This document shows, piece after piece, positions 1 through 15,994 of a stretch of DNA of 64,000 nucleotides. A program made the position numbers and the translations under genes. Source of the stretch: Microbacterium sufflavum (lineage in GTDB: Bacteria > Actinomycetota > Actinomycetes > Actinomycetales > Microbacteriaceae); contig NZ_JAHWXK010000001.1 in the NCBI RefSeq assembly GCF_023091155.1, positions 1,860,001 through 1,924,000 of the forward strand. Direction: 5' to 3'. The notes under the pieces were generated by a model, which worked only from the letters and a program-made list of their open reading frames with translations, made no database searches and was not told the origin of the DNA. Numbering within the stretch: the stretch's first letter is position 1; each line of letters opens with the position of its first letter.

Positions 1-870
1 GAGGCGATCGCCAGGGTCAACGAGCTCTACGGCTTCAACAAGCCGCTCATCGAGCAGTACTTCATCTGGATCACGCGCCTGCTGCAGGGCGACTTCGGCA
101 CCTCGATCCAGACCAACCGTCCGGTGGTGGAGGAGTTCTTCCGCCGGTTCCCCGCCACGATCGAGCTGAGCGTCATGGCGCTCATCTTCGCGGTGGGCGT
201 TGGCATCCCGCTCGGCTACTGGGCCGCGCGGCGACACGGCAAGTTCACCGATCACGCCTCGGTCGTGCTGAGCCTGATCGGCATCACCATCCCGGTGTTC
301 TTCCTGGCGTTCATCCTCAAGTACGTCTTCGCGGTGCAGCTGGGCTGGCTGCCGTCCGACGGGCGGCAGAACCCGCGGATAGACGCGACGCATCCCACCG
401 GGTTCTACGTGTGGGACGGCATCATCACCGGCGAGTTCGACGCGGCGTGGGACGCCATCCTGCACCTCATCCTCCCGGCGCTCGCGCTCGGCACGATCCC
501 GCTGGCGATCATCGTGCGCATCACAAGGGCGAGCGTGCTCGAGGTGCAGAACGCCGACTACGTCCGCACCGGGCGCGCGAAGGGCGTCGGCTCGTCGACA
601 CTGCGCAGCCGCTTCATCCTGCGCAACGCCATGCTGCCGGTGATCACCACGATCGGTCTGCAGACGGGACTGCTGATCTCGGGGGCGGTGCTCACCGAGA
701 CGGTGTTCGCGTTCCCCGGCATCGGCTCGTTCCTGGCGCGGGCCATCTTCACGCGGGACTTCCCGGTGCTCCAGGGCTTCATCATCTTCATCGCGATCGC
801 GTACGCGCTGATCAACCTGGCGGTGGACGTCTCCTACAGCTTCATCGACCCGAGAGTGAGGGTGCAGTGA
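1..870 (+). CDS. Oligopeptide/dipeptide ABC transporter permease (DppB/OppB type), 5' end missing
   Basis: The reading frame is open from the first base, so the window starts inside this gene and the N-terminal membrane segment is lost. The visible part encodes about 289 residues with several hydrophobic helices. It carries the conserved cytoplasmic loop of binding-protein-dependent permeases (around 'YVRTGRAKGVGSSTL'), which docks on the ATPase. This is one of two membrane subunits of a peptide importer. The second permease follows after 34 bases and the ATPase after that, so the three form one operon. The solute-binding protein is probably upstream, outside the window. Substrate (dipeptide, oligopeptide or nickel) cannot be told from the permease alone. 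Confidence 0.93.
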   Translation, partial: EAIARVNELYGFNKPLIEQYFIWITRLLQGDFGTSIQTNRPVVEEFFRRFPATIELSVMALIFAVGVGIPLGYWAARRHGKFTDHASVVLSLIGITIPVFFLAFILKYVFAVQLGWLPSDGRQNPRIDATHPTGFYVWDGIITGEFDAAWDAILHLILPALALGTIPLAIIVRITRASVLEVQNADYVRTGRAKGVGSSTLRSRFILRNAMLPVITTIGLQTGLLISGAVLTETVFAFPGIGSFLARAIFTRDFPVLQGFIIFIAIAYALINLAVDVSYSFIDPRVRVQ

Positions 871-904
871 TGTCCCTCCTCATCGTCCGAAAGGAGGCGG
901 TCGC

Positions 905-1867
905 ATGAGCATCGCCCTCCCACCCGCACAGGGACCCTCCGCCGAGAGCGGGGGAAGCATCGACACCGTCGCGATCGCGCAGGCCGATCTGAAGAACGGC
1001 GGCGGCTTCTGGAGCGACGTGTTCCGTCGACTCCGCCGCAACCCGACCGCATGGATCGGCGCGGTCATCGTGCTCGTCTTCCTGGCAATCGCCCTGCTGG
1101 CACCGGTGATCGCCCCGTATCCGGAGACCGCGCTCCCCGGCGCGAAGTTCATCACCCCGACGCACATCCCCGGACCGGGCGAGCTGCCGGAGTTCCCGCT
1201 CGGGCTCGACCGCTTCGGCGGCGACGTGCTCTCGAAGCTGATCTGGGGCGCGCAGGCGTCGCTGCTCATCGGTGTCGTCTCGACCGCGATGGGGCTCATC
1301 GGCGGCATGCTGCTCGGGCTCATCGCCGGCACGTTCGGCGGCTGGGTCGACACGGTCATCATGCGCGTGGTCGACATCATCCTGTCCGTGCCGAACCTGC
1401 TGCTGGCGGTGTCGATCGCGGCGATCCTCGGCCAGACGCCGTTCGCGGTCATGATCGCGATCGGTGCCTCGCAGGTGCCGATCTTCGCGCGGCTGCTGCG
1501 GGCGTCGATGCTGCAGCAGCGCTCCAGCGACTACGTGCTCTCGGCGCAGACGCTGGGCCTCGGCCGCGGCCGGATCACGATGTCGCACGTGCTCCCCAAT
1601 GCGATCGGCCCCGTGATCGTGCAGGGCACGCTGACGCTGGCGACCGCGGTGATCGACGCGGCGGCGCTGTCGTTCCTCGGGCTCGGCGGCGGCCGCCCCG
1701 AGACCGCCGAGTGGGGGCGCATGCTCACCTACGCCCAGGCGGAGCTGGCGATCGCGCCGTGGCTGGCGTTCCTGCCCGGCATCTGCATCGCGGTCACCGC
1801 GCTCGGCTTCACCCTGCTGGGTGAGGCGCTGCGCGAGGCCATGGACCCGAGGACGAGGGCACGATGA
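905..1867 (+). CDS. Oligopeptide/dipeptide ABC transporter permease (DppC/OppC type)
   Basis: This 320-residue inner-membrane permease is the partner of the upstream DppB-type subunit. It has a cytoplasmic N-terminus with a first helix near residues 50-70, the extracytoplasmic segment typical of DppC proteins, and the transport loop near 'YVLSAQTLGLGRGRI'. The ATG at 905 is preceded by AGGAGG at 891-896, which fixes the start. Its stop overlaps a possible ATG of the ATPase gene at 1864, so translation may be coupled. Family membership is clear; the exact peptide substrate is not. Confidence 0.95.
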   Translation: MSIALPPAQGPSAESGGSIDTVAIAQADLKNGGGFWSDVFRRLRRNPTAWIGAVIVLVFLAIALLAPVIAPYPETALPGAKFITPTHIPGPGELPEFPLGLDRFGGDVLSKLIWGAQASLLIGVVSTAMGLIGGMLLGLIAGTFGGWVDTVIMRVVDIILSVPNLLLAVSIAAILGQTPFAVMIAIGASQVPIFARLLRASMLQQRSSDYVLSAQTLGLGRGRITMSHVLPNAIGPVIVQGTLTLATAVIDAAALSFLGLGGGRPETAEWGRMLTYAQAELAIAPWLAFLPGICIAVTALGFTLLGEALREAMDPRTRAR

Positions 1868-1911
1868 ACACGCGAGACGAGGGCGCCGCGCGCGCTGCGA
1901 GGGAGGACCGC

Positions 1912-3564
1912 ATGTCGGACGAGCCGCTGCTGTCGGTCGAGGGACTGGCGGTCGACTTCGCCACCATGGACGGCGTGGTGCACGCGGTCGAGGGCGTCGA
2001 CCTGGAGATCCGGCCGGGCGAGACGGTCGCGATCGTGGGCGAGTCCGGGTCGGGCAAATCCACCACCGCGATGGCCATCATCGGGCTGCTCGCCGGGGGC
2101 GGGAAGGTCGCGGCGGGCAGTATCCGCCTGGACGGCCGCGAGATCGCGCACGCCTCGGAGAACGAGCTGCGCACGATCCGGGGGCGCGACATCGGCCTGG
2201 TCCCGCAGGACCCCATGTCGAACCTCAACCCGGTCGCCAAGATCGGCACGCAGGTCGCAGAGACGCTGCTCGCGCACGGCCTGGCCACGCGGCAGAACGT
2301 GCAGGGGAAGGTCGTCGAGGCGCTCACGGCCGCGGGCCTGCCCGACCCGGAGCGCCGCGCGAAGCAGTATCCGCACGAGTTCTCCGGCGGTATGCGCCAG
2401 CGCGCGCTGATCGCGATCGGGCTGGCGTGCAAGCCGCGGCTGCTGATCGCCGACGAGCCCACCAGCGCGCTCGACGTCACGGTGCAGCAGACCATCCTCG
2501 ACCAGATCGGCGAGATGACGCGCGAGCTCGGCACGGCGGTGCTGCTCATCACGCACGACCTCGGTCTCGCGGCCGAGCGGGCGGAGCGGGTCGTGGTGAT
2601 GCACCGCGGCAAGGTGGTCGAGCAGGGGCCCGCGCGGCAGATCCTGGAGGACCCGCAGCACCCGTACACGCAGTCGCTCGTGAAGGCGGCGCCCTCGGTC
2701 GCGGTCGCCCGGCTGCGGCCGGAGGCGTTCGTGCGCGACACGTCCGCCGCGGAGCAGCCCGCGGAGGAGAAGCCGCGCGACCACATCGTCGAGATCGAGA
2801 ACCTCACGAAGGTGTATCCGGTGCGGGGCAAACACGAGGACTTCGTGGCCGTCGATGACGTGTCGCTGGCGATCCCGCGCGGCGAGACGGTCGCGATCGT
2901 CGGGGAGTCCGGCTCGGGCAAGACGACGACCGCCCGCATGCTGCTCAAGCTGATCGAGCCCACCAGCGGACTCATCCGCTACGAGGGCAAGGACGTCTCG
3001 ACGCTCAGCAGGGCGGAGACGAAGGAGTTCCGGCAGCGCGTGCAGCCGATCTTCCAGGACCCGTACTCGAGCCTGAACCCGATGTTCACGATCGAGCGTT
3101 TGATCGCCGAACCCCTGGAGTTCTATCGGCGGGGGAGTGGCGCCGACCGTCGCAAGCGCGTGCGGCAGCTGCTCGACGACGTGGCGCTGCCGCAGTCGAT
3201 GCTGCGCCGCTACCCGTCGGAGCTGTCGGGCGGTCAGCGGCAGCGCGTCGCGATCGCCCGGGCGCTCGCGCTCTCGCCCGACCTCATCGTGTGCGACGAG
3301 CCGGTGTCGGCGCTCGACGTGCTGGTGCAGGACCAGATCCTGCGGCTGCTCGGCGACCTGCAGCGGGAGTACGGCCTGAGCTACCTGTTCATCTCGCACG
3401 ACCTCGCGGTGGTGCGGCTCATCAGCGACTACGTGTGCGTGATGAAGGACGGGAAGCTGGTCGAGGCGGCGACGTCGGAGGAGATCTTCACGAATCCGCG
3501 CGACCCCTACACGCGGCGCCTGCTCGCCTCGATCCCGGGCAACGAGCTCGGCATCGCGTCCTGA
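1912..3564 (+). CDS. Two-domain ABC transporter ATPase for peptide uptake (DppD-DppF fusion)
   Basis: One polypeptide of about 550 residues holds two complete ABC ATPase domains. Walker A motifs 'GESGSGKST' (near residue 45) and 'GESGSGKTT' (near residue 330), signature motifs 'SGGMRQR' and 'SGGQRQR', and Walker B motifs 'LLIADEPTSALD' and 'LIVCDEPVSALD' are all intact. It should energise the two permeases upstream. I chose ATG 1912 because GGGAGG at 1901-1906 is well placed. An ATG at 1864, overlapping the previous stop, would add 16 residues. Fused DppD-DppF ATPases are common in actinobacteria. No strong terminator is seen after it. Confidence 0.94.
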   Translation: MSDEPLLSVEGLAVDFATMDGVVHAVEGVDLEIRPGETVAIVGESGSGKSTTAMAIIGLLAGGGKVAAGSIRLDGREIAHASENELRTIRGRDIGLVPQDPMSNLNPVAKIGTQVAETLLAHGLATRQNVQGKVVEALTAAGLPDPERRAKQYPHEFSGGMRQRALIAIGLACKPRLLIADEPTSALDVTVQQTILDQIGEMTRELGTAVLLITHDLGLAAERAERVVVMHRGKVVEQGPARQILEDPQHPYTQSLVKAAPSVAVARLRPEAFVRDTSAAEQPAEEKPRDHIVEIENLTKVYPVRGKHEDFVAVDDVSLAIPRGETVAIVGESGSGKTTTARMLLKLIEPTSGLIRYEGKDVSTLSRAETKEFRQRVQPIFQDPYSSLNPMFTIERLIAEPLEFYRRGSGADRRKRVRQLLDDVALPQSMLRRYPSELSGGQRQRVAIARALALSPDLIVCDEPVSALDVLVQDQILRLLGDLQREYGLSYLFISHDLAVVRLISDYVCVMKDGKLVEAATSEEIFTNPRDPYTRRLLASIPGNELGIAS

Positions 3565-3618
3565 GACGGGGGAGCGAGCGCCAATACCGCAGGTTCTGAG
3601 ATTGGTCAAGGACTGTGC

Positions 3619-3647
3619 TTGCCATGTCGCGGAATCGTGGGTATAGT
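3619..3647 (+). promoter_or_regulatory. Sigma-70-type promoter of rpoBC
   Basis: TTGCCA at 3619-3624 and TATAGT at 3642-3647 are separated by 17 bases, close to the vegetative consensus. This is the best promoter in the 208-base gap between the peptide transporter operon and rpoB. It leaves an untranslated leader of about 120 bases. Confidence 0.7.
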
Positions 3648-3772
3648 TGGTAGTTGCGCTCGCTCCTCCCTGCCCTCATATGGTGGTCGGCATCCGTTGA
3701 GCTCTCGAGCGCGAACTCCACCTGACGACAAAGGAATCGAGAAGCCCTGCGGGGCTCACGGAGGTTATTCCC

Positions 3773-7276
<3,504 letters not shown>

Positions 7277-7357
7277 TCCTTCGGGAGCCGGGGACCGCCG
7301 TGTCCCCGGCTCACCGAAGCAGACTTCTCAAACAGAATTTCCGACACAGGAGAACTA

Positions 7358-11233
<3,876 letters not shown>

Positions 11234-11329
11234 TTGAGGCGAGAGCCGGCGAGCGTGCTCGTCCGGCCGAGTCGATTGAGGTTGTCGAGCGACGTCGTCG
11301 CGACACGACTGAGGTGTGACTGAGTGAAC

Positions 11330-11358
11330 GAAGGCCCCGGGCATCGCCCGGGGCCTTC
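11330..11358 (+). terminator. Rho-independent terminator of rpoBC
   Basis: A perfect 13-bp GC-rich stem (11330-11342 with 11346-11358) closes a three-base loop and is followed by a short T/C-rich tract. It lies about 100 bases after the rpoC stop and ends the rpoBC transcript. The tail is weak in T, as is usual in high-GC actinobacteria. Confidence 0.85.
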
Positions 11359-11432
11359 GTCGTCCCTCGCCGCGTTCGGGCGCGCAGTTCGGCAGCGCTC
11401 CGGAGCGCGGGCGGGCGCGGTAGGGTCGGCGA

Positions 11433-12362
11433 GTGAGCACTGAGACTTCCCCCGGCGGCTCGGCCGTCGTCATCGGAGACGCCCTGATCGACGAGATCCG
11501 GGATGACAGCGGCGTCCGCGAGTTCGTCGGCGGAGCCGCCCTGAACGTGGCGGTGGGTCTGCGGCGGCTCGGAATCCCCACGACGCTCATCGCGATGGTG
11601 GGAGAAGACGTCGCAGGCGCGCACATCCGCGAGTATGTGGCGGACCACGGCGTGCGCCTGATCGCGAGCGCGGCGCCGCACGGGTCGTCGCGCGCCGTCG
11701 TGACCCGGGCCGCGAACGGCGAGCCGAGCTACGTCTTCAACCGTGCCGCCCAGGAGCGCACGATCCGCTACTCGGACGAGGCGGTGGCCGCGATCGCGGA
11801 CGCCGACCTCGCGGTCGTCAGCTGCTTCCCGTTCGACGCTCCCGCCGAGGTCGACGCGCTCGCGGCCGCCCTGGACGGTGCGCGCCTCGCGATCGACCCG
11901 AACCCGCGCACGGGCATGCTGAGCGACCGCGACGAGTTCGTGCGCGGCTTCGAGCGTCTGGCCGCGCAGGCCGAGGTCGTGAAGGTCGGCGCCGACGACG
12001 CGGCGGTGCTCTACGACGGCGACCTCGACGTGCTGCGCTCCCGTCTCCGGGGGCTCGGCGTGCGCGCGGTGCTGGCCACCGCGGGGGCGGACGGCGCGGT
12101 GCTCGAGTCCGACGCCGGCACTTCGACGGCCCCGATCTCCGCGCTGCCCGGGCGCCTCGTCGACACCGTGGGGGCGGGCGATGCGACGCTCGCCGCCGTC
12201 GCCGGCGGTCTGGTCGCCGCTGCTCCGCAGGCCGCAGGGGAGTGGGACGCCCTGCTGCGACGGGCCATGGACATCGCGGCCGCGACGTGCAGGGCCGAGG
12301 GCGGTCTGCTGCGCACGCCCGAGTCGCTCGCCGAGTCCGACCGCGGGGTGCACGGCAGCTGA
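11433..12362 (+). CDS. PfkB-family carbohydrate kinase
   Basis: This 309-residue protein is a ribokinase/PfkB-family kinase that phosphorylates a sugar or nucleoside with ATP. The N-terminal signature 'GGAALNVAVGLRRLG' and the C-terminal signature 'DTVGAGDATLA' are intact; the Asp of 'GAGD' (near residue 249) is the catalytic base. A fructokinase-like role is plausible, but the substrate cannot be read from the sequence. There is no good ribosome binding site. Instead TAGGGT at 11421-11426 lies six bases before the GTG at 11433, which suggests a leaderless mRNA. It stands alone between the rpoC terminator and tRNA-Tyr. Confidence 0.9.
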   Translation: MSTETSPGGSAVVIGDALIDEIRDDSGVREFVGGAALNVAVGLRRLGIPTTLIAMVGEDVAGAHIREYVADHGVRLIASAAPHGSSRAVVTRAANGEPSYVFNRAAQERTIRYSDEAVAAIADADLAVVSCFPFDAPAEVDALAAALDGARLAIDPNPRTGMLSDRDEFVRGFERLAAQAEVVKVGADDAAVLYDGDLDVLRSRLRGLGVRAVLATAGADGAVLESDAGTSTAPISALPGRLVDTVGAGDATLAAVAGGLVAAAPQAAGEWDALLRRAMDIAAATCRAEGGLLRTPESLAESDRGVHGS

Positions 12363-12448
12363 CGCCTCGATTTCTCGACCCCGCATCGTGCGGGTATGAT
12401 GGATCTTCGTGCCCCCGGTTGGCTGTTGAAGTCGGACGGGTGCGCTCT

Positions 12449-12533
12449 GGCGAGTTACCCAAGTGGCCAAAGGGATCTGACTGTAAATCAGCCGTCTTCG
12501 ACTTCGGGGGTTCGAATCCCTCACTCGCCACCA
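12449..12533 (+). tRNA. tRNA-Tyr (anticodon GTA)
   Basis: The acceptor strands GGCGAGT (12449-12455) and ACTCGCC (12523-12529) pair perfectly. The anticodon GTA is at 12483-12485, the long variable arm is that of a class II tRNA, and the T loop reads TTCGAAT. The CCA end is encoded (12531-12533). A terminator hairpin follows immediately. Confidence 0.97.
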
Positions 12534-12535
12534 CG

Positions 12536-12560
12536 GAAGCCCCCCCTCGTCGGGGGCTTC
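12536..12560 (+). terminator. Terminator of tRNA-Tyr
   Basis: A 9-bp stem GAAGCCCCC / GGGGGCTTC (12536-12544 with 12552-12560) is followed by TTCCGTTT. It begins three bases after the encoded CCA end. Confidence 0.85.
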
Positions 12561-12626
12561 TTCCGTTTCGGCGCGCGTCTCACGAACCCGTGACACCGAG
12601 GCCCTCCGTCCGCCACACTGAGTGCC

Positions 12627-13523
12627 ATGGGATCAGCGTTGACCACCATCGGACTGCCCGTCGCGCTCGGCATCATCATGCTGGGTCTGGGCCTCAGCCT
12701 CACCCTCGGCGACTTCGCCCGGGTGCTCAAGCAGCCGAGGGCGGTGATCGTCGCGCTGCTGTGTCAGCTGGTGCTCCTGCCGGCCGTCTGCTTCGGGCTC
12801 GTGCTGCTGTTCCAGCTGCCGCCGGTGCTGGCGGTGGGAATGATGATGCTCGCCGCGTCGCCGGGCGGCACCACGGCGAACCTGTACAGCCACCTGTTCC
12901 GCGGCGACATCGCTCTCAACATCTCGCTCACGGCGGTGAACTCGGTGATCGCGGTGATCACGCTGCCGATCATCACGAACCTCGCGATCGCCTACTTCCG
13001 CCCGTTCGATGACACGCTGGGGCTGCAGTGGTCGAAGGCCCTCGAGGTGTTCGCGATCGTGCTGCTGCCCGTCGCGCTCGGCATGCTGATCCGGCGGTTC
13101 TGGCCACGGTTCGCCGCGAGCATGGACAAGCCGGTGCGCATCGCCTCGGTCGTCATCCTGATCGTCGTGATCGCGGGCGCCGTGGCCTCGAACTGGACGC
13201 TCCTGGTCGACAACGTGGCGCGTCTGGCTCTCATCACCGTGCTGTTCTGCCTGGTCAGCCTCGCGGTCGGATTCCTCATCCCGCGGATGCTGCGGGTGGG
13301 CAAGCGTCAGGCGATCGCGACGTCGTTCGAGATCGGCATCCACAACGCGACCCTGGCGATCGTGATCGCGCAGTCCGTGCTCGGTTCGGTGGAGCTGAGC
13401 CTCCCCGCGGCCGTCTACGGGGTGCTGATGTTCTTCATCGCGTTCGGCTTCGGGTTCCTCATCCGCGAGCGCAGCGGTGCGTCCGAAGCACGGACCGCGC
13501 CCGCCGTCGAGGGCGTTTCCTAG
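12627..13523 (+). CDS. Bile acid:sodium symporter (BASS) family transporter
   Basis: This 298-residue membrane protein has nine or ten hydrophobic helices across its whole length, the usual size for bacterial BASS transporters. The segment 'EIGIHNATLAIVIA' in the second half matches the family's sodium/substrate crossover region. It should move an organic anion with sodium across the membrane. The natural substrate is unlikely to be a bile acid in such an organism and cannot be predicted. The ATG at 12627 has no clear ribosome binding site, and a weak CACACT sits seven bases upstream, so it may be leaderless. Its TAG stop forms part of the -10 box of the next gene. Confidence 0.85.
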   Translation: MGSALTTIGLPVALGIIMLGLGLSLTLGDFARVLKQPRAVIVALLCQLVLLPAVCFGLVLLFQLPPVLAVGMMMLAASPGGTTANLYSHLFRGDIALNISLTAVNSVIAVITLPIITNLAIAYFRPFDDTLGLQWSKALEVFAIVLLPVALGMLIRRFWPRFAASMDKPVRIASVVILIVVIAGAVASNWTLLVDNVARLALITVLFCLVSLAVGFLIPRMLRVGKRQAIATSFEIGIHNATLAIVIAQSVLGSVELSLPAAVYGVLMFFIAFGFGFLIRERSGASEARTAPAVEGVS

Positions 13524-13532
13524 ACTGGAGTG

Positions 13533-14024
13533 ATGCGAGCCCTCACCGAAGCCGACGTCCGGGCCTCGTTCGTGAACGCGGACGCGGACGAGCTGCGCGT
13601 CATGGAGATGCCGCACGACTTCCTCCTGGTCGACTGGGACTACCTCGACTTCTTCGCCTGGCGCGACCCGAGCGCCGGCAAGCGCGGCTACGTCCTGATC
13701 CAGCACGAGGGACGCGTGGTCGGTGTCGTGCTGCGGGCGTCGGAGCCCGGTCGCGGGCGCTCCGGCATGTGCAACATCTGCCACACGATGCAGCCGGGCA
13801 ACCAGGTCGCGCTGTTCTCCGCGCGACGGGCGGGCGAGGCCGGCGCTCGCGGCGACTCCTTCGGTACGTACATCTGCGCGGACCTCTCCTGTCACGAGAA
13901 CGTGCGACTCGCGCATCCGCTCGCACCGAACGAGATCCGCGCGGCGGGTCAGGCCGACTTCCGCCTCGACGGCACGCGCCGCCGGATGGAGGGGTTCGTG
14001 TCCCGCGTGTGGGAGCAGGGCTGA
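13533..14024 (+). CDS. FBP domain protein (EF-G-binding, treble-clef zinc finger)
   Basis: This 163-residue protein has the zinc-binding pattern of the FBP C-terminal domain: 'MCNICHTMQPG' near residue 80 and 'YICADLSCHENVR' near residue 115, four Cys forming a treble clef. Proteins with this domain (FusB/FusC family) bind elongation factor G and can rescue ribosomes stalled by fusidic acid; the actinobacterial members are mostly uncharacterised. I chose ATG 13533 over the adjacent GTG 13530, because TAGACT (13521-13526) lies exactly six bases before the ATG, the leaderless arrangement seen elsewhere in this window. Confidence 0.82.
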   Translation: MRALTEADVRASFVNADADELRVMEMPHDFLLVDWDYLDFFAWRDPSAGKRGYVLIQHEGRVVGVVLRASEPGRGRSGMCNICHTMQPGNQVALFSARRAGEAGARGDSFGTYICADLSCHENVRLAHPLAPNEIRAAGQADFRLDGTRRRMEGFVSRVWEQG

Positions 14025-14070
14025 GTCCGGCTAGCCTGGATCCACACGTCCTGTGCTCGAGGGAGACGCC

Positions 14071-14871
14071 ATGAGTGAAGCCATCCTGTTCGCGGTCGAC
14101 GAGGGGATGGCGCGGCTGACGCTGAACCGTCCGGCTCGCCTCAACGCCTTCAACGCCGATCTGGCCCACGCCTGGCGTGACGCGACGGCCGAGGCCACCT
14201 CGCGGAGCGACGTGAAGGCGATCCTCCTCGACGCGGCGGGGCCTGCATTCTGCGCGGGCGGCGACGTGATCGACATGGCGACCACGATGGGCGCCTCCGG
14301 TGCCGAGATCACGGCGCTCGCCGAGGTGATCAACGCGGGCATCCGCTCGCTGACCGAGTCGAGCATCCCGGTGGTCGCCGCCGCCCACGGCACGACGGCC
14401 GGTGGCGGGCTCGGCATCCTGCTCGCGACCGACTACGCCGTGGTCGGGGCACGATCGAAGCTCGGGAGCCTGTACGCCAACATCGGTCTCACGCCCGACC
14501 TGTCGGTGTCGGCGCAGCTGGCCCGTGCGATCGGTCAGCGCAGAGCGCTGCAGCTCGTGCTGCAGGATCGGCTGCTGACGGCGGCCGAGGCGCTGGAGTG
14601 GGGACTGGTGGCCGAGGTCGTGGAGGGCGAGGACGCGGCTGCGGAGGCGGAGGCCGTGCGCTCGCGCGCCGAGGAGGTCGCCCGCTTCTGGCTGGCCGGG
14701 GCCGCGGATGCCTATGGCCAGGCCAAGCGGCTGGTGCGGTCGCAGCCCGAGCGCACCTTCGTCGAGCAGCTGTCGGAGGAGGCGCGCTCGATCGGTGCCG
14801 CGCTCGAGACTCCCGACGCGCAGGCGCGGGTCGCCGCGTTCGCTGCGGCATCGGCGCGCAAGACGGCCTGA
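14071..14871 (+). CDS. Enoyl-CoA hydratase/isomerase family protein
   Basis: This 266-residue protein has the crotonase fold. The oxyanion-hole segments are visible as 'AFCAGGDVIDMATTMG' (residues 65-80) and 'HGTTAGGGLGILLATDY' (near residue 110). It should hydrate or isomerise a CoA thioester, probably in fatty-acid or aromatic breakdown, but the substrate cannot be assigned and no other beta-oxidation gene is adjacent. The start ATG 14071 has GAGGGA at 14059-14064. A TAGCCT box at 14031-14036 may be its -10 element. Confidence 0.88.
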   Translation: MSEAILFAVDEGMARLTLNRPARLNAFNADLAHAWRDATAEATSRSDVKAILLDAAGPAFCAGGDVIDMATTMGASGAEITALAEVINAGIRSLTESSIPVVAAAHGTTAGGGLGILLATDYAVVGARSKLGSLYANIGLTPDLSVSAQLARAIGQRRALQLVLQDRLLTAAEALEWGLVAEVVEGEDAAAEAEAVRSRAEEVARFWLAGAADAYGQAKRLVRSQPERTFVEQLSEEARSIGAALETPDAQARVAAFAAASARKTA

Positions 14872-14992
14872 CTCTTCCTCCCCAGCCACCGGTTTTCGTC
14901 GCGTCCGTCCGCACGGCGCGAAGATCCCCGAACCGGGACCGGCGCGCGTGGGAGGATGTGGACATCGATCGCCACTCGACGAGAGGACCCCC

Positions 14993-15994
14993 ATGTCCCA
15001 TCCGGACATCAGCACGCCGCCGCAGGCTGAGAAGAAGAACATGTCGCTGCTCATCCGAGGCTCGATCTGGGTGGCGATCGGCGCGCTGATCGCGGCCGCG
15101 CTCGTGTGCGTGGTGTGGGTGCTGATCGGCGACCAGAACGGCCTGATCGGTCGCGCCTTCCTCACGATCCTGCTCCTGGCCGCGTTCGCCGGCATCGCGA
15201 TCCTGGAGGCCGGGCTCGCCCCCAATCGCCCGGACTGGCTCCAGCTCGCGAGCATGGTCAGCTGGGTCGTGGCGCTCCTGGTGGGGCTCGTGAAGATCTG
15301 GCTCCCGGAAGACGGCATCTACTTCGGGGCGGAGCGCTTCTTCCAACTCCTGCTCGTGATCGGAGTGCTCCAGCTCGCCCTGCTGCACGTGCGTCTGTTC
15401 ACGAAGGCGGCGCAGCGCCACGTCACCGCGTTCACGCGCGTCATCTTCATCGTGACGGTCGTGTTCCTCGGTGCGCTCGTAGCGATGCTCGTGTTCTTCC
15501 TCGCGTTCCCGAACACGTTCGACTACAGCGAGCTGTACTGGCGCATCGTGGTCGCCCTCACGATCCTGGTCGCGGTGGGCACCACGCTCATCCCCCTGCT
15601 GAACGCGCTCTTCGCGCCGAGGAAGGCCGCCACGCCGACGCCGCAGAACCCGGCTCCCGCGTGGCCCACGTTCGCCGACGGCCGCACCCCGCTCCCCGCA
15701 CTGCCCGACGGCTCGCCCGACTGGAACGCGTACTACACCGGCTACCCGACAGCTCCGCAGCAGGCTCTCCCGCAGCCGCAGACCACGGCGTTCCCCGTGG
15801 TTCCCGAGGCCGCGGTCGCGCAGCCCGCGCCTCCGGCTGCGCCCTCCGCACCCCCGGCGGCCCAGCCCGGCCCTCCGGTACCGGACGCACCGGTACCGCC
15901 CCGACCCGCCGCGCCGGAGCCCCCCGCGCCGCATCAGGGCGAACCTCCCGCGTTCCCGCCGCCCCCTCCCGCGCCGGGGAACCGGGCGTCGTGA
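14993..15994 (+). CDS. Hypothetical membrane protein with proline/alanine-rich tail
   Basis: I do not recognise a named family. The 333-residue product has about six membrane helices in residues 15-205 (for example 'SIWVAIGALIAAALVCVVWV' and 'VIFIVTVVFLGALVAMLVFF'). A roughly 120-residue tail rich in Pro and Ala follows, probably unstructured. The ATG at 14993 has GAGAGGA a few bases upstream and begins just before the first helix; open frame further upstream is antisense-like coding noise. The stop overlaps the GTG of the inositol monophosphatase gene, so the two are translationally coupled. No function is proposed. Confidence 0.8.
   Translation: MSHPDISTPPQAEKKNMSLLIRGSIWVAIGALIAAALVCVVWVLIGDQNGLIGRAFLTILLLAAFAGIAILEAGLAPNRPDWLQLASMVSWVVALLVGLVKIWLPEDGIYFGAERFFQLLLVIGVLQLALLHVRLFTKAAQRHVTAFTRVIFIVTVVFLGALVAMLVFFLAFPNTFDYSELYWRIVVALTILVAVGTTLIPLLNALFAPRKAATPTPQNPAPAWPTFADGRTPLPALPDGSPDWNAYYTGYPTAPQQALPQPQTTAFPVVPEAAVAQPAPPAAPSAPPAAQPGPPVPDAPVPPRPAAPEPPAPHQGEPPAFPPPPPAPGNRAS

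Noticed and set aside
13530-13532. GTG start one codon upstream of the FBP-domain protein start
   Set aside because: It lies only three bases from the -10 box; ATG 13533 fits the leaderless spacing.
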